DNA of 64,000 bases from contig PHEE01000010.1 in the NCBI GenBank assembly GCA_002842855.1, positions 1-64,000 on the forward strand. Direction: 5' to 3'. Below are positions 54,221 to 63,959 of the stretch, piece by piece. The notes under the pieces are model-generated. The model was not told the DNA's origin. It saw only the letters and a list, made by a program, of their open reading frames with translations, and did no database searches. The stretch is from Alphaproteobacteria bacterium HGW-Alphaproteobacteria-4 (GTDB taxonomy: Bacteria > Pseudomonadota > Alphaproteobacteria > Rhodobacterales > Rhodobacteraceae). Position numbers and translations under genes: made by a program. Each line of letters starts with the position of its first letter. The stretch's first letter is position 1.

Positions 54221-54484
54221 TCAGGTGATCGCGCGCAATTCGGCCAGCAGCTGCGCGTTGCGGCACCAGTCGGGCGCGGCATCAGCGCGCGTGGGATGTT
54301 CCGAAAGGAATGTGAGGCAGCCCTGCATGCCGGGGCAACCGCGGCAGCGCGCCACCATCTCGGCCACGTCGCCCCGCGTCACCACCCCCTCGCTCAGCAA
54401 GGCGTTGAGGTTGATGCCCTGTCGGCGCGCCATGCCGCGGGTGATCCAGAAATGCAGATCGGCGTTGCCCTCGCCGCCCATCAC
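54221..54484 (-). CDS. DUF6455 family protein (second of a tandem pair)
   Basis: This 87-residue soluble protein has the pattern MARRQGINL near the start, CRGCPGMQGCLTFL in the middle and CRNAQLL near the end. That makes four cysteines that could bind metal or a cofactor. Its start overlaps the stop of the paralogue (ATGA). The family is of unknown function and common in Rhodobacterales. Confidence 0.8.
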   Translation of the reverse strand: MMGGEGNADLHFWITRGMARRQGINLNALLSEGVVTRGDVAEMVARCRGCPGMQGCLTFLSEHPTRADAAPDWCRNAQLLAELRAIT

Positions 54485-54765
54485 GCCTGCCCCCCCAACG
54501 CCGCCTCGCGCCGCAGTTCGTCAAACAGAGCAGCGTTGCGGCAGGCCTCGGGTGCCGCCACCGCAGGCACCGCGCCATCGTGGCTGGCGAGCCACGCAAG
54601 GCAGGCATCCGGCCCGTCGCAGCAGGTGCAGCGCAGCACCGCATCGCGCCAGTCTTCGCCGCCTAGCGCGCCAACAGCCAGCGCCGCGGTCATATCGACC
54701 CCCAGCACTTCGGCCATGCGGCTCAGCAGCGCTGCGTGGTGGTGAAGCGTTCTTGACCCGGGCAC
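54481..54765 (-). CDS. DUF6455 family protein (first of a tandem pair)
   Basis: This 94-residue paralogue of the next gene has the matching pattern MAEVLGVDM, CTCCDGPDACLAWL and ACRNAALFDEL. It begins with GTG 54765. An N-terminal RTLHHHAALL segment is His-rich. The two genes are translationally coupled and may form a heterodimer. Confidence 0.78.
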   Translation of the reverse strand: MPGSRTLHHHAALLSRMAEVLGVDMTAALAVGALGGEDWRDAVLRCTCCDGPDACLAWLASHDGAVPAVAAPEACRNAALFDELRREAALGGQA

Positions 54766-54901
54766 TGCGGCATTCCCTTGTTACAGGCGTTCGGGCGCAA
54801 GATCGCGGCGAAAGCCGCTTCGGCGCAATGATTCAGATCAAAGCCTGCAAACGCTGCCGCCGGGTGTTCCCATTCCCGCCGATCCGCCCTAACGTGCCCG
54901 C

Positions 54902-55162
54902 ATGTTCACCATCGAGCACGAATTCGACGTCACCGTTATCACCCTCATCGATGAGGGTGACCGCTCTGAAGAGGGGCTGAACGAGGATGTCATCATCCGC
55001 GCCTATGAAGATTGCGTGACGATTGAACAGCTTGACGACGAGACCGGCGAAGAGGTGGTTGTAGTTCTGAGCCAAGCGCAATTGCGCGAATTGGCAGCGG
55101 CGCTCAACCTGCCCGAAGGTGCCTATCGGTTGCGCCCCGACGGGTCCGCCAAGTCTGAATAG
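54902..55162 (+). CDS. Small acidic conserved hypothetical protein
   Basis: This 86-residue protein is strongly acidic (FDVTVITLIDEGDRSEEGLN, DDETGEEVVVVL), with beta strands followed by a helix (SQAQLRELAAALNLPEGAYR). I do not recognise a family. Codon pattern and length suggest a real gene. It converges on a DUF167 gene 3 bp away. Confidence 0.7.
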   Translation: MFTIEHEFDVTVITLIDEGDRSEEGLNEDVIIRAYEDCVTIEQLDDETGEEVVVVLSQAQLRELAAALNLPEGAYRLRPDGSAKSE

Positions 55163-55165
55163 CCT

Positions 55166-55414
55166 CTAGTCGAGCCGAAACACCTTGTCGCGCGAGGTTT
55201 CGCCCCGCACCAGCGTCAGCCGTGTTTTCGCCACCCCAAGCGCCTTGGCCAGCAGTTTGACCACCGCCGCCGTGGCCTTGCCGCCTTCGGGCACCACGGT
55301 CACATAAATCCGCACCACCGCGCCATCGGCCACCACCGCATTGCGCGAGGCCCTGGGGGTAACCCGCACCGCAATTTCGGCGCCGGGGGTGGCGAGATGG
55401 GCAAGCTCGGCCAT
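55166..55414 (-). CDS. DUF167 (YggU) family protein
   Basis: This 82-residue protein has the family core IAVRVTPRASRNAVV, IYVTVVPEGGKATAAVVKLL and TLVRGETSRDKVFRL. The fold is known but the function is not. It is divergent from the HDAC-like gene. Confidence 0.9.
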   Translation of the reverse strand: MAELAHLATPGAEIAVRVTPRASRNAVVADGAVVRIYVTVVPEGGKATAAVVKLLAKALGVAKTRLTLVRGETSRDKVFRLD

Positions 55415-55481
55415 GCGATCTCCTCTGGCACCGCTTCTAGCGCGCCGTTAGGCTTGCCGCCAGACTTGCAAGGAGCGCGAC

Positions 55482-56579
55482 ATGACCACCGCCTTTTTCC
55501 ACGATGAGCGCTGCCTCTGGCATGGTGGCGGCAACTATGCCTTTCTGCTGCCAGTGGGTGGGCTGGTGCAGCCGGGCGGTGGCCTGCCCGAAAGCCCGGA
55601 AACCAAGCGGCGGCTGGTGAACCTTTTGCGCGTTACCGGGCTGATGGCCGAACTGGCCGAACAGAGCGCGCCCGAGGCCAACCGTGATGATCTGTTGCGG
55701 GTGCACCCGGCGCACTACCTCGACGCATTCAAGGCCGCCTCAGATGCGGGCGGCGGCGAGATGGGGCCGCGCGCGCCGTTCGGCGCGGGCGGATATGAGC
55801 TTGCCGCGCTATCGGCTGGGCTGGCAAAGGGTGCATTGTTTGCGGTGCTCGAAGGGCGTGCGGCCAATGCTTATGCCGTATCACGCCCGCCCGGCCATCA
55901 CTGCCTGCCCGCGCAGCCGATGGGCTTTTGCCTTCTGGCCAACATCGCCGTGGCGATCCGCGCCGCACAGGCGGCGGGCCTTGCGCGGCGTATCGCGGTG
56001 GTCGATTGGGATGTGCACCACGGCAACGGCACCGAGGCCATCTTTTACGACGACCCGAACGTGCTGACGATTTCGCTGCATCAGGAACATAACTTTCCGC
56101 TCGATACCGGTGGCGCCGAGGCGCGCGGGGCGGGGGCGGGGCTGGGGGCAAACCTCAACATCCCCCTGCCCCCCGGCACCGGCCACGCGAGCTATCTTGA
56201 AGCGGTCGAACGCCTCGTATTGCCGGCGCTTTGGGCATTTCGTCCCGAAGTGATCGTGATTGCCTGCGGCTATGATGCCTCGGCGGTTGATCCGCTGGGG
56301 CGGATGCTGGCCACCGCAGAGACTTTCCGGCTGATGACCCGCGCGCTGATGGGCGCCGCCGCGCAGCTTTGCGACGGCCGCCTGGTGACGGTGCATGAGG
56401 GCGGCTATGCCGAGGTGCATGTGCCCTTTTGCGGCCATGCGGTGCTTGAGGAAATGTCAGGCTCGGCACTCCGCGCCCCCGACCCGCTGGCCGCCACGCT
56501 TGTCGCCCGGCAACCGGGTCCGGAGTGGGTGGCCCATGTCAGCGCCCATATCGGGCGGCTGGTGGCGGCGCAGAATTGA
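55482..56579 (+). CDS. Histone-deacetylase-like amidohydrolase (class II HDAC family)
   Basis: This 365-residue zinc hydrolase has the HDAC motifs RPPGHHCLP (active-site His pair), VVDWDVHHGNGTEAIFY (zinc Asp and His), DTGGAEARG and ACGYDASAVDPLGRM. Bacterial members deacetylate acetylpolyamines or other small acetyl-amides. No N-terminal signal is seen, so it is cytoplasmic. Confidence 0.92.
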   Translation: MTTAFFHDERCLWHGGGNYAFLLPVGGLVQPGGGLPESPETKRRLVNLLRVTGLMAELAEQSAPEANRDDLLRVHPAHYLDAFKAASDAGGGEMGPRAPFGAGGYELAALSAGLAKGALFAVLEGRAANAYAVSRPPGHHCLPAQPMGFCLLANIAVAIRAAQAAGLARRIAVVDWDVHHGNGTEAIFYDDPNVLTISLHQEHNFPLDTGGAEARGAGAGLGANLNIPLPPGTGHASYLEAVERLVLPALWAFRPEVIVIACGYDASAVDPLGRMLATAETFRLMTRALMGAAAQLCDGRLVTVHEGGYAEVHVPFCGHAVLEEMSGSALRAPDPLAATLVARQPGPEWVAHVSAHIGRLVAAQN

Positions 56580-56635
56580 GCCATTAAGCCTTCTGCAATC
56601 CGCGCGTGCTTGACTGCGGCGAACCGGAGGCGGGC

Positions 56636-56986
56636 GTGAACCTTTACCATTGCATGATCGAACTCAAATCCGATGCCAAGGCGCTGGCCTTTGCCTCGGC
56701 TTGCGAAACCTGGCTCGCCACATTGGCCGAACAGGGGCTGATCGGCCAGTGGCGGCTCATGCGGCGAAAGCTCGGGCTGGCCTCGGGCGCGCACTGCGAT
56801 TTTCTGCTGGAAATCGAGCTTGCCGACCTCGCGCAACTTGACGCCACCTTCCGTGCGCTTGGCCACGTCGATGATGCCGCGCAGCGCCATTACGACCAGC
56901 TTCACCACATGATCGCCCATGCCGAGGTCGGCCTGTTCCGCCCCTTTCCCGACCCCGAGCGGCGCGAGCGCATTGCGCTGATCTGA
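56636..56986 (+). CDS. DUF6614 family protein
   Basis: This 116-residue protein matches the Rhodobacterales family that starts [20 protein letters not shown] and carries [11 protein letters not shown] and HFMI-type [20 protein letters not shown] 56636 is the start because CCGGAGG lies 6 bp upstream. Function unknown. trmFO follows by 22 bp. Confidence 0.82.
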   Translation: MNLYHCMIELKSDAKALAFASACETWLATLAEQGLIGQWRLMRRKLGLASGAHCDFLLEIELADLAQLDATFRALGHVDDAAQRHYDQLHHMIAHAEVGLFRPFPDPERRERIALI

Positions 56987-57008
56987 CCGGGCGGCTACAC
57001 CCGGTGCC

Positions 57009-58349
57009 ATGAGCGAACCACTTCACATCATCGGCGGCGGCATGGCCGGGTCTGAAGCCGCATGGGCAGCCGCCAACGCCGGCGTGCCCGTGGTCTTGCA
57101 CGAAATGCGCCCGCAGACCGGAACATTCGCGCACCGCACCGGGCTGTTCGCAGAAATGGTTTGCTCGAACTCGTTCCGCTCCGATGACCACGAACGCAAC
57201 GCCGTGGGCCTGCTGCACTGGGAAATGCGCGCGGCGGGCGGCCTTTTGATGGAAATCGCCACCCGCCACCGCCTGCCCGCCGGCGGCGCCCTGGCGGTTG
57301 ACCGCGACGCTTTCGCCCGCGATGTGACCGAGCGGTTGCTCGCCCATCCGCTGATCACGGCTGAAAGCGGCGAGGTGGCGGAACTGCCACGCGACGGGCA
57401 CTGGATCATTGCCACCGGGCCGCTTACGTCGGGCGCGCTGGCGCAGAGCATCCGCGCCGAAACCGGTGCCGAAGCGCTGGCGTTTTTCGACGCGATCGCG
57501 CCCATCGTCTATGCCGACAGCATCGACATGTCGGTGGCATGGCGGCAATCGCGTTATGACAAGGGCGATACCGAGGACGAACGCACCGCCTATATCAACT
57601 GCCCGATGGACCGCGCGCAGTATGATGAATTCATCGCCGCATTGACCACCGCCGAAAAGACCCTGTTTCACGAAGGCGAAACCGCCGCCTATTTCGATGG
57701 CTGCCTGCCGATCGAGGTGATGGCCGAGCGCGGCCCCCAGACCCTGCGCTTTGGCCCGATGAAACCGGTGGGCCTGACCAACGCGCATGCGCCCACGGTC
57801 AAGCCCTATGCGGTCGTGCAACTGCGCCGCGACAACGCGCTCGGCACGCTCTACAACATCGTCGGTTTTCAGACCAAGATGAAACACGGCGCGCAAGTCG
57901 ATGTTTTTCGATTGATTCCCGGCCTTCACAACGCCAGCTTTGCACGCCTCGGCGGCATTCACCGCAACACGTTCCTCAACGCGCCTACGCTGCTCGATGC
58001 CCAGATGCGGCTGCGCTCGCGGCCCAATATCCGCTTTGCCGGGCAGGTTACGGGGGTTGAAGGTTATGTTGAAAGCGCCGCGATGGGGCTTTTGGCGGGG
58101 CGCATGGCAGCAGCCGAAATGCAGGGGCGCAGCCTCGCCGCGCCCTCGAATGAAACCGCGATGGGCGCGCTGGTGCATCACATTACCGGCGGCGCCGAGG
58201 CGAAAACCTTTCAGCCGATGAACGTGAACTTCGGTCTGTTCCCGCCAAATGACGCCAAGAGCGGGCGCCGGGGTCGCAAAGACCGCTACAAGGCCTATAC
58301 TGATCGCGCGAAAGAGGCGTATTCCCAATGGCTTGCCGCGCAACGCTAA
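57009..58349 (+). CDS. trmFO: Methylenetetrahydrofolate-tRNA-(uracil-5-)-methyltransferase TrmFO
   Basis: This 446-residue flavoenzyme makes 5-methyluridine at position 54 of tRNA, using methylenetetrahydrofolate and FAD. It has [20 protein letters not shown] at the N-terminus, [13 protein letters not shown], and the catalytic cysteine region [11 protein letters not shown] and [11 protein letters not shown]. It overlaps gluQ by 22 bp, coupling two tRNA-modification genes. Confidence 0.95.
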   Translation: MSEPLHIIGGGMAGSEAAWAAANAGVPVVLHEMRPQTGTFAHRTGLFAEMVCSNSFRSDDHERNAVGLLHWEMRAAGGLLMEIATRHRLPAGGALAVDRDAFARDVTERLLAHPLITAESGEVAELPRDGHWIIATGPLTSGALAQSIRAETGAEALAFFDAIAPIVYADSIDMSVAWRQSRYDKGDTEDERTAYINCPMDRAQYDEFIAALTTAEKTLFHEGETAAYFDGCLPIEVMAERGPQTLRFGPMKPVGLTNAHAPTVKPYAVVQLRRDNALGTLYNIVGFQTKMKHGAQVDVFRLIPGLHNASFARLGGIHRNTFLNAPTLLDAQMRLRSRPNIRFAGQVTGVEGYVESAAMGLLAGRMAAAEMQGRSLAAPSNETAMGALVHHITGGAEAKTFQPMNVNFGLFPPNDAKSGRRGRKDRYKAYTDRAKEAYSQWLAAQR

Positions 58350-59185
58350 AGCGAACCCGGTTTGCCCCTTCGCCCACCGGGCCGTTGCATCTGGGCCACG
58401 CCTATGCCGCGCTGGTGGCGCAATCGCGCGCCGACCCCGGCCAATTTCTTCTGCGTATCGAAGATATCGACCGCAGTCGCTGCCGCCCCACATGGGAAGC
58501 GGCGATCTATGACGACCTTGCCTGGCTCGGGCTTGCCTGGCAAACCCCGGTCTGGCGCCAGTCCGACCGCCTGCCGGCCTACCGTTCGGCCCTCAACCAC
58601 CTGATTTCGCTTGGCCTTTGCTACCCATGCCGATGCCGTCGTGCCGACATCCGCGCCGCGCTTTCCGCACCTCAAGAAGGCGGCCCCGATGGACCCTGCT
58701 ACCCCGGCACCTGCCGCGACCGGACCATGCACGACGCCACCCCAACCGACGCGATCCGCCTGAACATGGCGCGCGCGCTGGCGCAAATCGGCGCTTCGCT
58801 CAGCTTCACCGAAACCGGAGCCGGAACCGGGGGCGCCGCTTCCGGCGTTCATGCACTTTCTGAAGAATGGCTTATAACAACCTGTGGCGACATCATTATT
58901 TCGCGACGCGACCTGGGGACTTCGTACCATCTCGCGGTGGTTGTGGATGATGCGGCGCAGGGGATTACCGAAGTCACCCGCGGCGAAGACCTGTTTGCCG
59001 CCACCCAAATCCACCGCGTGCTGCAAGCCCTGCTGGGGCTGCCAACGCCGCTTTACCACCACCACCCGCTGATCCGCGATGAATTTGGCAAACGCCTGGC
59101 CAAGCGCGATGATGCCCGCGCACTGGCAAAGTTCCGCGCTGAGGGCGCAACCGCGCAAGACATCCGCAGGATGGTCGGCCTTTAA
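58328..59185 (+). CDS. gluQ: Glutamyl-Q tRNA(Asp) synthetase
   Basis: This 285-residue truncated glutamyl-tRNA synthetase paralogue attaches glutamate to queuosine at position 34 of tRNA(Asp). It has the HIGH-like motif [18 protein letters not shown], zinc cysteines [11 protein letters not shown] and CYPGTC, and the KMSKS-like [14 protein letters not shown]. It lacks an anticodon-binding domain, as expected. The start lies inside the end of trmFO. Confidence 0.94.
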   Translation: MACRATLKRTRFAPSPTGPLHLGHAYAALVAQSRADPGQFLLRIEDIDRSRCRPTWEAAIYDDLAWLGLAWQTPVWRQSDRLPAYRSALNHLISLGLCYPCRCRRADIRAALSAPQEGGPDGPCYPGTCRDRTMHDATPTDAIRLNMARALAQIGASLSFTETGAGTGGAASGVHALSEEWLITTCGDIIISRRDLGTSYHLAVVVDDAAQGITEVTRGEDLFAATQIHRVLQALLGLPTPLYHHHPLIRDEFGKRLAKRDDARALAKFRAEGATAQDIRRMVGL

Positions 59186-59220
59186 GGTCTGCTTCAGGCC
59201 AAATCTCCCCGCCGGAGGCG

Positions 59221-59580
59221 CTAGGACACGGGCGCCAATATCTCCACCTCGGCTCCGCCCCGCAGCGCGGTGTAAAAGCAACTGCGGCGGTTGGTGTGGC
59301 AGGCTGGCCCGGTCTGTTCGACCAGCACCAGCAGGCAATCGCGATCGCAATCAATCCGCATCTCGACCAACCGCTGCACATGGCCCGAGCTTTCGCCCTT
59401 GGCCCAGAACGCCTGCCGCGAGCGCGACCAATAGGTAACGTGCCCGCTGGCAAGCGTGCGCCGCACCGCTTCGACGTTCATCCAGGCAAACATCAGCACT
59501 TCGCCTGTGCCCGCCGCTTGCGCGATCACCGGGATCAGACCTTGCGCATCATATTTCAGCGACGTGGCATCGAACGACAT
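59221..59580 (-). CDS. hisI: Phosphoribosyl-AMP cyclohydrolase
   Basis: This 119-residue histidine-biosynthesis enzyme opens the purine ring of PR-AMP. Motifs are [35 protein letters not shown] and the zinc/metal region [12 protein letters not shown]. Start ATG 59580 is preferred to 59595. No other his gene is adjacent. Confidence 0.94.
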   Translation of the reverse strand: MSFDATSLKYDAQGLIPVIAQAAGTGEVLMFAWMNVEAVRRTLASGHVTYWSRSRQAFWAKGESSGHVQRLVEMRIDCDRDCLLVLVEQTGPACHTNRRSCFYTALRGGAEVEILAPVS

Positions 59581-59643
59581 GGCGCACCTTTGCATTGCGG
59601 CTCTGACGCTTTATCTACCCCGCAACCGCGAGGAGCGAAAGCA

Positions 59644-60081
59644 ATGAGCGACAGCGACCTTTTCAAGCTCTACACGCCGCGCATTCTGGCGTTGGCGGCG
59701 GCGATTCCGCACCTTGGCACGCTTGCCGCGCCGCAGGGCGAGGGGCGCAGGCGCGCGCCGCTTTGCGGTTCGGTGGTCAGCGCGCAGGTCGTGCTGCAAG
59801 GGGGCCGCATCGCCGAGTTTGCGCAAGACGTGCGCGCCTGCGCGCTGGGGCAGGCCTCGGCGGCCATCCTCGGCGGCGCGATCATCGGGCGCGACCTTGC
59901 CGAACTGGAACGCGGCCGCGAAGCGCTTGCGGCCATGCTGCGCGCCGGGGGGCCGGTGCCGGAAACACCCTTTCAGGGTTACGAAGTGCTGCAACCCGCG
60001 CGTGACTTTGCCAACCGGCACGAATCGATCCTGCTTGCCTTCGATGCCGCAATCGCAGCGTTGCAGGCGGCCAGCGCTTAA
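59644..60081 (+). CDS. NifU/IscU-like iron-sulfur cluster scaffold protein
   Basis: This 145-residue protein of the IscU family has cysteines in APLCGSVV (about 41) and DVRACALGQASAA (about 69). The third cysteine of classic IscU is not evident near the C-terminus (YEVLQPARDFANRHES). It is thus a diverged scaffold of the kind often called iron-sulfur cluster assembly scaffold protein in Rhodobacterales. GAGGAG precedes ATG 59644. Confidence 0.8.
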   Translation: MSDSDLFKLYTPRILALAAAIPHLGTLAAPQGEGRRRAPLCGSVVSAQVVLQGGRIAEFAQDVRACALGQASAAILGGAIIGRDLAELERGREALAAMLRAGGPVPETPFQGYEVLQPARDFANRHESILLAFDAAIAALQAASA

Positions 60082-60135
60082 CGCTTTTGCAAACCACCGC
60101 GTGGCAGGGTGGCGCAGCCAGCACAAGGATGCGCC

Positions 60136-61542
60136 ATGTTTCAGCCCACCGCCATTGCCCCCGCGCCGGGCACTGCCCCGCTGCTTGACAGTATGGCCGC
60201 CAACGCGCTTGCGCTCGGGCGCGAAATTGTTGACGTGGCAGGCTTTCTGGAGGGCGCCAATGCGCTTGCAGGGCAGCAGCTTGAGCGCCTCCACCGCGCC
60301 CGCAGCGAAGCCGAGGCGGTGGCGCGCGGCAACACGCGCGTGATCGCCACGATCGAAGGCCTGTCTGCCAGCGCCGAGACCACGTTTACACTCGTTGAAA
60401 ACACTGTGGCGCGGCTGCGCGGGGCGGCACCGCAAACCGCGGCGGTGGCGGCCTGGGTGCAATCGGTCGATGCCCGCATGGCCACGGTCGAGCGTACATT
60501 GGCCAGTGTTCAGGTATCCAACAGCGGTATCGGGTCGATCGCGGCGCAGGTCAATATTCTGGCAATCAACGCAAAGATCGAGGCGGCGCGGGCGGGCGAT
60601 GCGGGCCGCGGCTTTGCGGTGGTGGCCGAAGCGATCAATGACCTTTCGCGCAAGACCTCCGCCGCCGCCGCGACCATTGGCGAGGCGATCGGCGGGCTGA
60701 CGCAGCTGATCGAATCGCTCCGCAATGAGGCTACGGCAACCGCGACCATTGCCGGTGCGGTGCTGGAAGAAACCCGGCAGACCGATGCCGCACTCGGCGA
60801 AATGAGCGGGTCGGTGCAGAACACGCGCGCGGCGGCCACCGAAATTGCCACCCGCGCCGCCGAGGTTCGCGACGCGAACCAGAATTTTCGCCCGGCATTC
60901 GATTCGGTTCTCGAAGGGGTCGAAGGCCAGGCTGCCGATGTGCGCGGCGTGCATGCACGCATGGGCGGGCTGCGCGCGCATAGCGAAGCGCTGATTTGCG
61001 GTGCCGTCGAACTTGGCGGGGCCACGGCCGATGCGCCGCTCATTGCGCATGTCCGTGCCAGCGCTGCCGCAATCGGCGCGGCATTCGCCGAAGCCATTGC
61101 GCGCGGCGACATCTCGCAGGCGGCGCTCTTTTACCACCGTTATCAGCTCATTCCCGGCACCGACCCTGCGCAGCACATGGCCCCGTTCACACCGCTGACC
61201 GACAAGCTTCTGCCCGCGTTCCAGGACCCCGCGTTGACGCTCGACCGGCGGGTGGTGTTCTGCGCCGCGGTCGACCGCAACGGCTATCTGCCCACGCACA
61301 ACCCCCAATTCTCGCACCCGCCAAGCGATGACCCGGCATGGAACGCCGCCAATTGCCGCAACCGCCGCCTGTTTACAGATCGTGTCGGGCGCCGGGCGGC
61401 CGAATCAACCGCGCCATTCCTGCTGCAAATCTACCGCCGCGACATGGGCGGCGGCCAGTTTGCGCTGATGAAAGACCTCTCGGCGCCGATCATCGTGGCG
61501 GGGCGCCATTGGGGCGGACTGCGGCTCGGCTATGGGTTTTGA
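60136..61542 (+). CDS. Soluble methyl-accepting chemotaxis protein with C-terminal Cache-like domain
   Basis: This 468-residue receptor has an MCP coiled-coil whose hairpin tip is [20 protein letters not shown] followed by [18 protein letters not shown] (about 135-175). There are no membrane segments or HAMP domain. The C-terminal part (about 290-468) carries [13 protein letters not shown] and a domain ending [13 protein letters not shown] and [20 protein letters not shown], the pattern of a small PAS/Cache-type sensor. It starts at ATG 60136 with AAGGA upstream. The stop lies in a terminator that serves the opposite strand. Confidence 0.88.
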   Translation: MFQPTAIAPAPGTAPLLDSMAANALALGREIVDVAGFLEGANALAGQQLERLHRARSEAEAVARGNTRVIATIEGLSASAETTFTLVENTVARLRGAAPQTAAVAAWVQSVDARMATVERTLASVQVSNSGIGSIAAQVNILAINAKIEAARAGDAGRGFAVVAEAINDLSRKTSAAAATIGEAIGGLTQLIESLRNEATATATIAGAVLEETRQTDAALGEMSGSVQNTRAAATEIATRAAEVRDANQNFRPAFDSVLEGVEGQAADVRGVHARMGGLRAHSEALICGAVELGGATADAPLIAHVRASAAAIGAAFAEAIARGDISQAALFYHRYQLIPGTDPAQHMAPFTPLTDKLLPAFQDPALTLDRRVVFCAAVDRNGYLPTHNPQFSHPPSDDPAWNAANCRNRRLFTDRVGRRAAESTAPFLLQIYRRDMGGGQFALMKDLSAPIIVAGRHWGGLRLGYGF

Positions 61543-61577
61543 AAAAACCGCCGCCAGAGCATCGGCTCTGGCAGCGG
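61542..61577 (-). terminator. Intrinsic terminator for leftward transcripts (recG and small ORF)
   Basis: GCCAGAGC (61553-61560) and GCTCTGGC (61565-61572) form a perfect 8-bp stem with a 4-nt loop, extended by CCGC/GCGG with one bulge. On the minus strand it is followed directly by TTTTTT (plus-strand A-run 61542-61547). It overlaps the stop codon of the convergent chemoreceptor gene. It terminates transcription coming from recG and the 40-residue ORF. Confidence 0.85.
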
Positions 61578-61652
61578 CAGGCTGGCGCATCGCGGGGGAC
61601 AGACTGGGCGCCAGAAGGCGCAAGGCTTGGCGATAGCGCAAAACGGCAGGGG

Positions 61653-61775
61653 TCAGACCAGATCGGGCAGGTGCAGGCCAACCATCAAGATCACCACAAG
61701 CGCCGCAACGCCGACCGCATCTTGCCAGAGCATCCCGGCATCGCGCATCAGCGCCGCTTTCACCTTGTGAGCCAT
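61653..61775 (-). CDS. 40-residue predicted membrane peptide
   Basis: ATG 61775 to TGA 61653 encodes 40 residues: a short basic start (MAHKVKAALMRD), then a single hydrophobic helix (VGVAALVVILMVGLHLPDLV). The pattern matches short conserved single-helix proteins annotated in Rhodobacterales. It lies between recG and a strong terminator in the same direction. Function is unknown. Confidence 0.6.
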   Translation of the reverse strand: MAHKVKAALMRDAGMLWQDAVGVAALVVILMVGLHLPDLV

Positions 61776-61868
61776 GATCGAACCCTTTCGCACCCATCTG
61801 TTGTGTATTTGTTCTCATATTCATGGCGCGATGTAAAGAACTTTTAACGAACATGCGCGAACTTTCCG

Positions 61869-63959
61869 CTAACCTACGGAAATCAGCCGGATTGCGCGGT
61901 CCTGCTCCATCAGCCACAAAAGCAGCCGCACGGCGCGCCCGCGCGGTGATTCGAGCGCCGGATCGGCAGCCAGCAGCGCGCGCGCGTCGCTTTGTGCCAC
62001 CGCCATCAGCCCCGCCTGCCGCTCCAGATCGGCGACCCGAAACCGCGGCAGCCCCGATTGCGCAGTGCCCAGCACATCGCCCGCGCCGCGCATTGCCAAG
62101 TCTTCCTCGGCAATCCGAAACCCGTCTTCGGTTTCGCGCAAGATCTGCAAGCGCCGCTCGCCCGACCCGGTCAGCGGCGACTGATAGAGCATCAGGCAGG
62201 TCGATTCGGCAGCCCCGCGCCCGACCCTGCCGCGCAGCTGGTGCAACTGCGCCAAGCCAAAGCTTTCGGCCCGCTCGATCACCATGATCGAGGCGTTGGG
62301 CACGTTGACCCCAACCTCGATCACCGTGGTTGCCACCAAAAGCCGCGTGCGCCCGGCCACGAAAGCAGCCATCGCGGCATCTTTTTCGGCGGCGGGCAGT
62401 TGCCCGTGCACCAGCCCTACGACGCCCTCGCCAAACGCCACCCGCAGCGCGCGAAACCGCTCTTCCGCCGAGGTGAGGTCCACCGTTTCGCTGTCTTCCA
62501 CCAGCGGACAGACCCAATAGGCCTGCCGCCCGTCGGCCAGCGCGCGGCGCAGATGCGCCACCACCTCGTCAATCCGACCGGTGGAAATCAACGCGGTTTT
62601 CACCGGCTTGCGCCCCGGCGGCTTTTCATCCAGCAGCGAAACATCCATGTCGCCATATTGCGCAAGGCTGAGCGAGCGCGGAATGGGTGTGGCGGTCATC
62701 ACCAGCATGTCGGCGGCGCGGCCCTTGGCGCCAAGCTCCATCCGTTGCGCGACGCCAAACCGGTGTTGCTCATCCACCACCGCCAGCCGCAGATCGGCAA
62801 ACTCCACCTCGCGCTGAAACACCGCGTGGGTGCCGACCAGAATCGCAATCCGCCCCGCTGCAAGGTCGGCCAGCTTGGCTGCCCGCTCGGCACCCTTGTC
62901 GCGCCCGGTCAATATCTCAAGCCGCACCCCGGCGGCCTGTGCCAGCGGTGCGAGGCTGTCAAGGTGCTGGCGCGCCAGAATTTCGGTCGGCGCCATCATC
63001 ACCCCTTGCCCGCCCGCCTCGACCGCAACCAGCAGCGCCATGAAAGCCACCAGCGTCTTGCCCGAGCCGACATCGCCCTGCAACAGCCGGTTCATCCGCG
63101 CCGCGCTGCCCATGTCGGCGGCAATCTCGGCCATCGCACGGGCCTGCGCGGCGGTTGGGGCAAAGGGCAGCGCCGCCAGTGTGCGGGCGCGCAGGGCGCC
63201 ATCGCCCCGGCTGACCCGCCCCTTGGCGCGGCGCAATTGCGACCGCGCGAGCGCGAGCGTCACCTGATGCGCGAACAGTTCGTCATAGGCCAGCCGCGCG
63301 CGGGCGGGCGCAGTGGGCGCAAGGTCGTCGCTGCCATGCGGCGCATGCGCGCGCGCCACCGCATCGGCCCATGCGGGCCAGCCCTCGCGCGCCACCAACG
63401 CAGGGTCGGCCCATTCCGCAGCTTGCGGCAGCCGCGTTAGTGCGCCCTGCACCGCGCGTGCCACGACGCGCTGCGTGAGGCCCGAAGAAAGCGGATAGAC
63501 CGGCTCGAAGGCGGGCAGATCGCGTGCGTCTTCGGGGCGCAGAATATGATCTGGGTGCGCCATCTGCGCGACCCCGTCAAAGATCTCGACTCGCCCGGAA
63601 ATAACCCGCCGTTGCCCCGTAGGAAGTTGTTTTTCCAGCCAATCGCCCTTGGCATGAAAGAACACGAGTTGAAACTCGGTCTCGGCATCGCGCACCATCA
63701 CCCGCGTCGGTTTGCCTTTGGCCCGGGCGGGCAGATGGCCGCCCACCTCCACCTCGACCGTAACCGTGGCGGGCAATACCACCTCGCGGATCGAGCGGCG
63801 CGGGCGGCGGTCGATGCCCGAATGGGGCAGCGTGAACAGCAGGTCGCGCGGCCGTTCCACCCCGATCTGCGCGAAGGCGTGGGCGGTTTTTTCGCCCACG
63901 CCGGGCAGCGTGTCGAGCGCTGCAAACAGCGGGAACAATTCGGGCGGGCGGGTGCTCAC
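61869..63959 (-). CDS. recG: ATP-dependent DNA helicase RecG
   Basis: This 696-residue helicase unwinds branched DNA and rescues stalled forks. An N-terminal wedge/OB domain (FPLFAALDTLPGVGEKTA, GVAQMAHPDHI) precedes the helicase motors, with Walker A LQGDVGSGKT, DEAD-box variant VVDEQHRFG, TATPIPRSL, LLVATTVIEVGVNVP and QLRGRVGRG. I take GTG 63959, because it overlaps the TGA of the upstream partial gene as GTGA; GTG 63983 is possible. It is followed by a 40-codon ORF and a terminator. Confidence 0.95.
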   Translation of the reverse strand: MSTRPPELFPLFAALDTLPGVGEKTAHAFAQIGVERPRDLLFTLPHSGIDRRPRRSIREVVLPATVTVEVEVGGHLPARAKGKPTRVMVRDAETEFQLVFFHAKGDWLEKQLPTGQRRVISGRVEIFDGVAQMAHPDHILRPEDARDLPAFEPVYPLSSGLTQRVVARAVQGALTRLPQAAEWADPALVAREGWPAWADAVARAHAPHGSDDLAPTAPARARLAYDELFAHQVTLALARSQLRRAKGRVSRGDGALRARTLAALPFAPTAAQARAMAEIAADMGSAARMNRLLQGDVGSGKTLVAFMALLVAVEAGGQGVMMAPTEILARQHLDSLAPLAQAAGVRLEILTGRDKGAERAAKLADLAAGRIAILVGTHAVFQREVEFADLRLAVVDEQHRFGVAQRMELGAKGRAADMLVMTATPIPRSLSLAQYGDMDVSLLDEKPPGRKPVKTALISTGRIDEVVAHLRRALADGRQAYWVCPLVEDSETVDLTSAEERFRALRVAFGEGVVGLVHGQLPAAEKDAAMAAFVAGRTRLLVATTVIEVGVNVPNASIMVIERAESFGLAQLHQLRGRVGRGAAESTCLMLYQSPLTGSGERRLQILRETEDGFRIAEEDLAMRGAGDVLGTAQSGLPRFRVADLERQAGLMAVAQSDARALLAADPALESPRGRAVRLLLWLMEQDRAIRLISVG

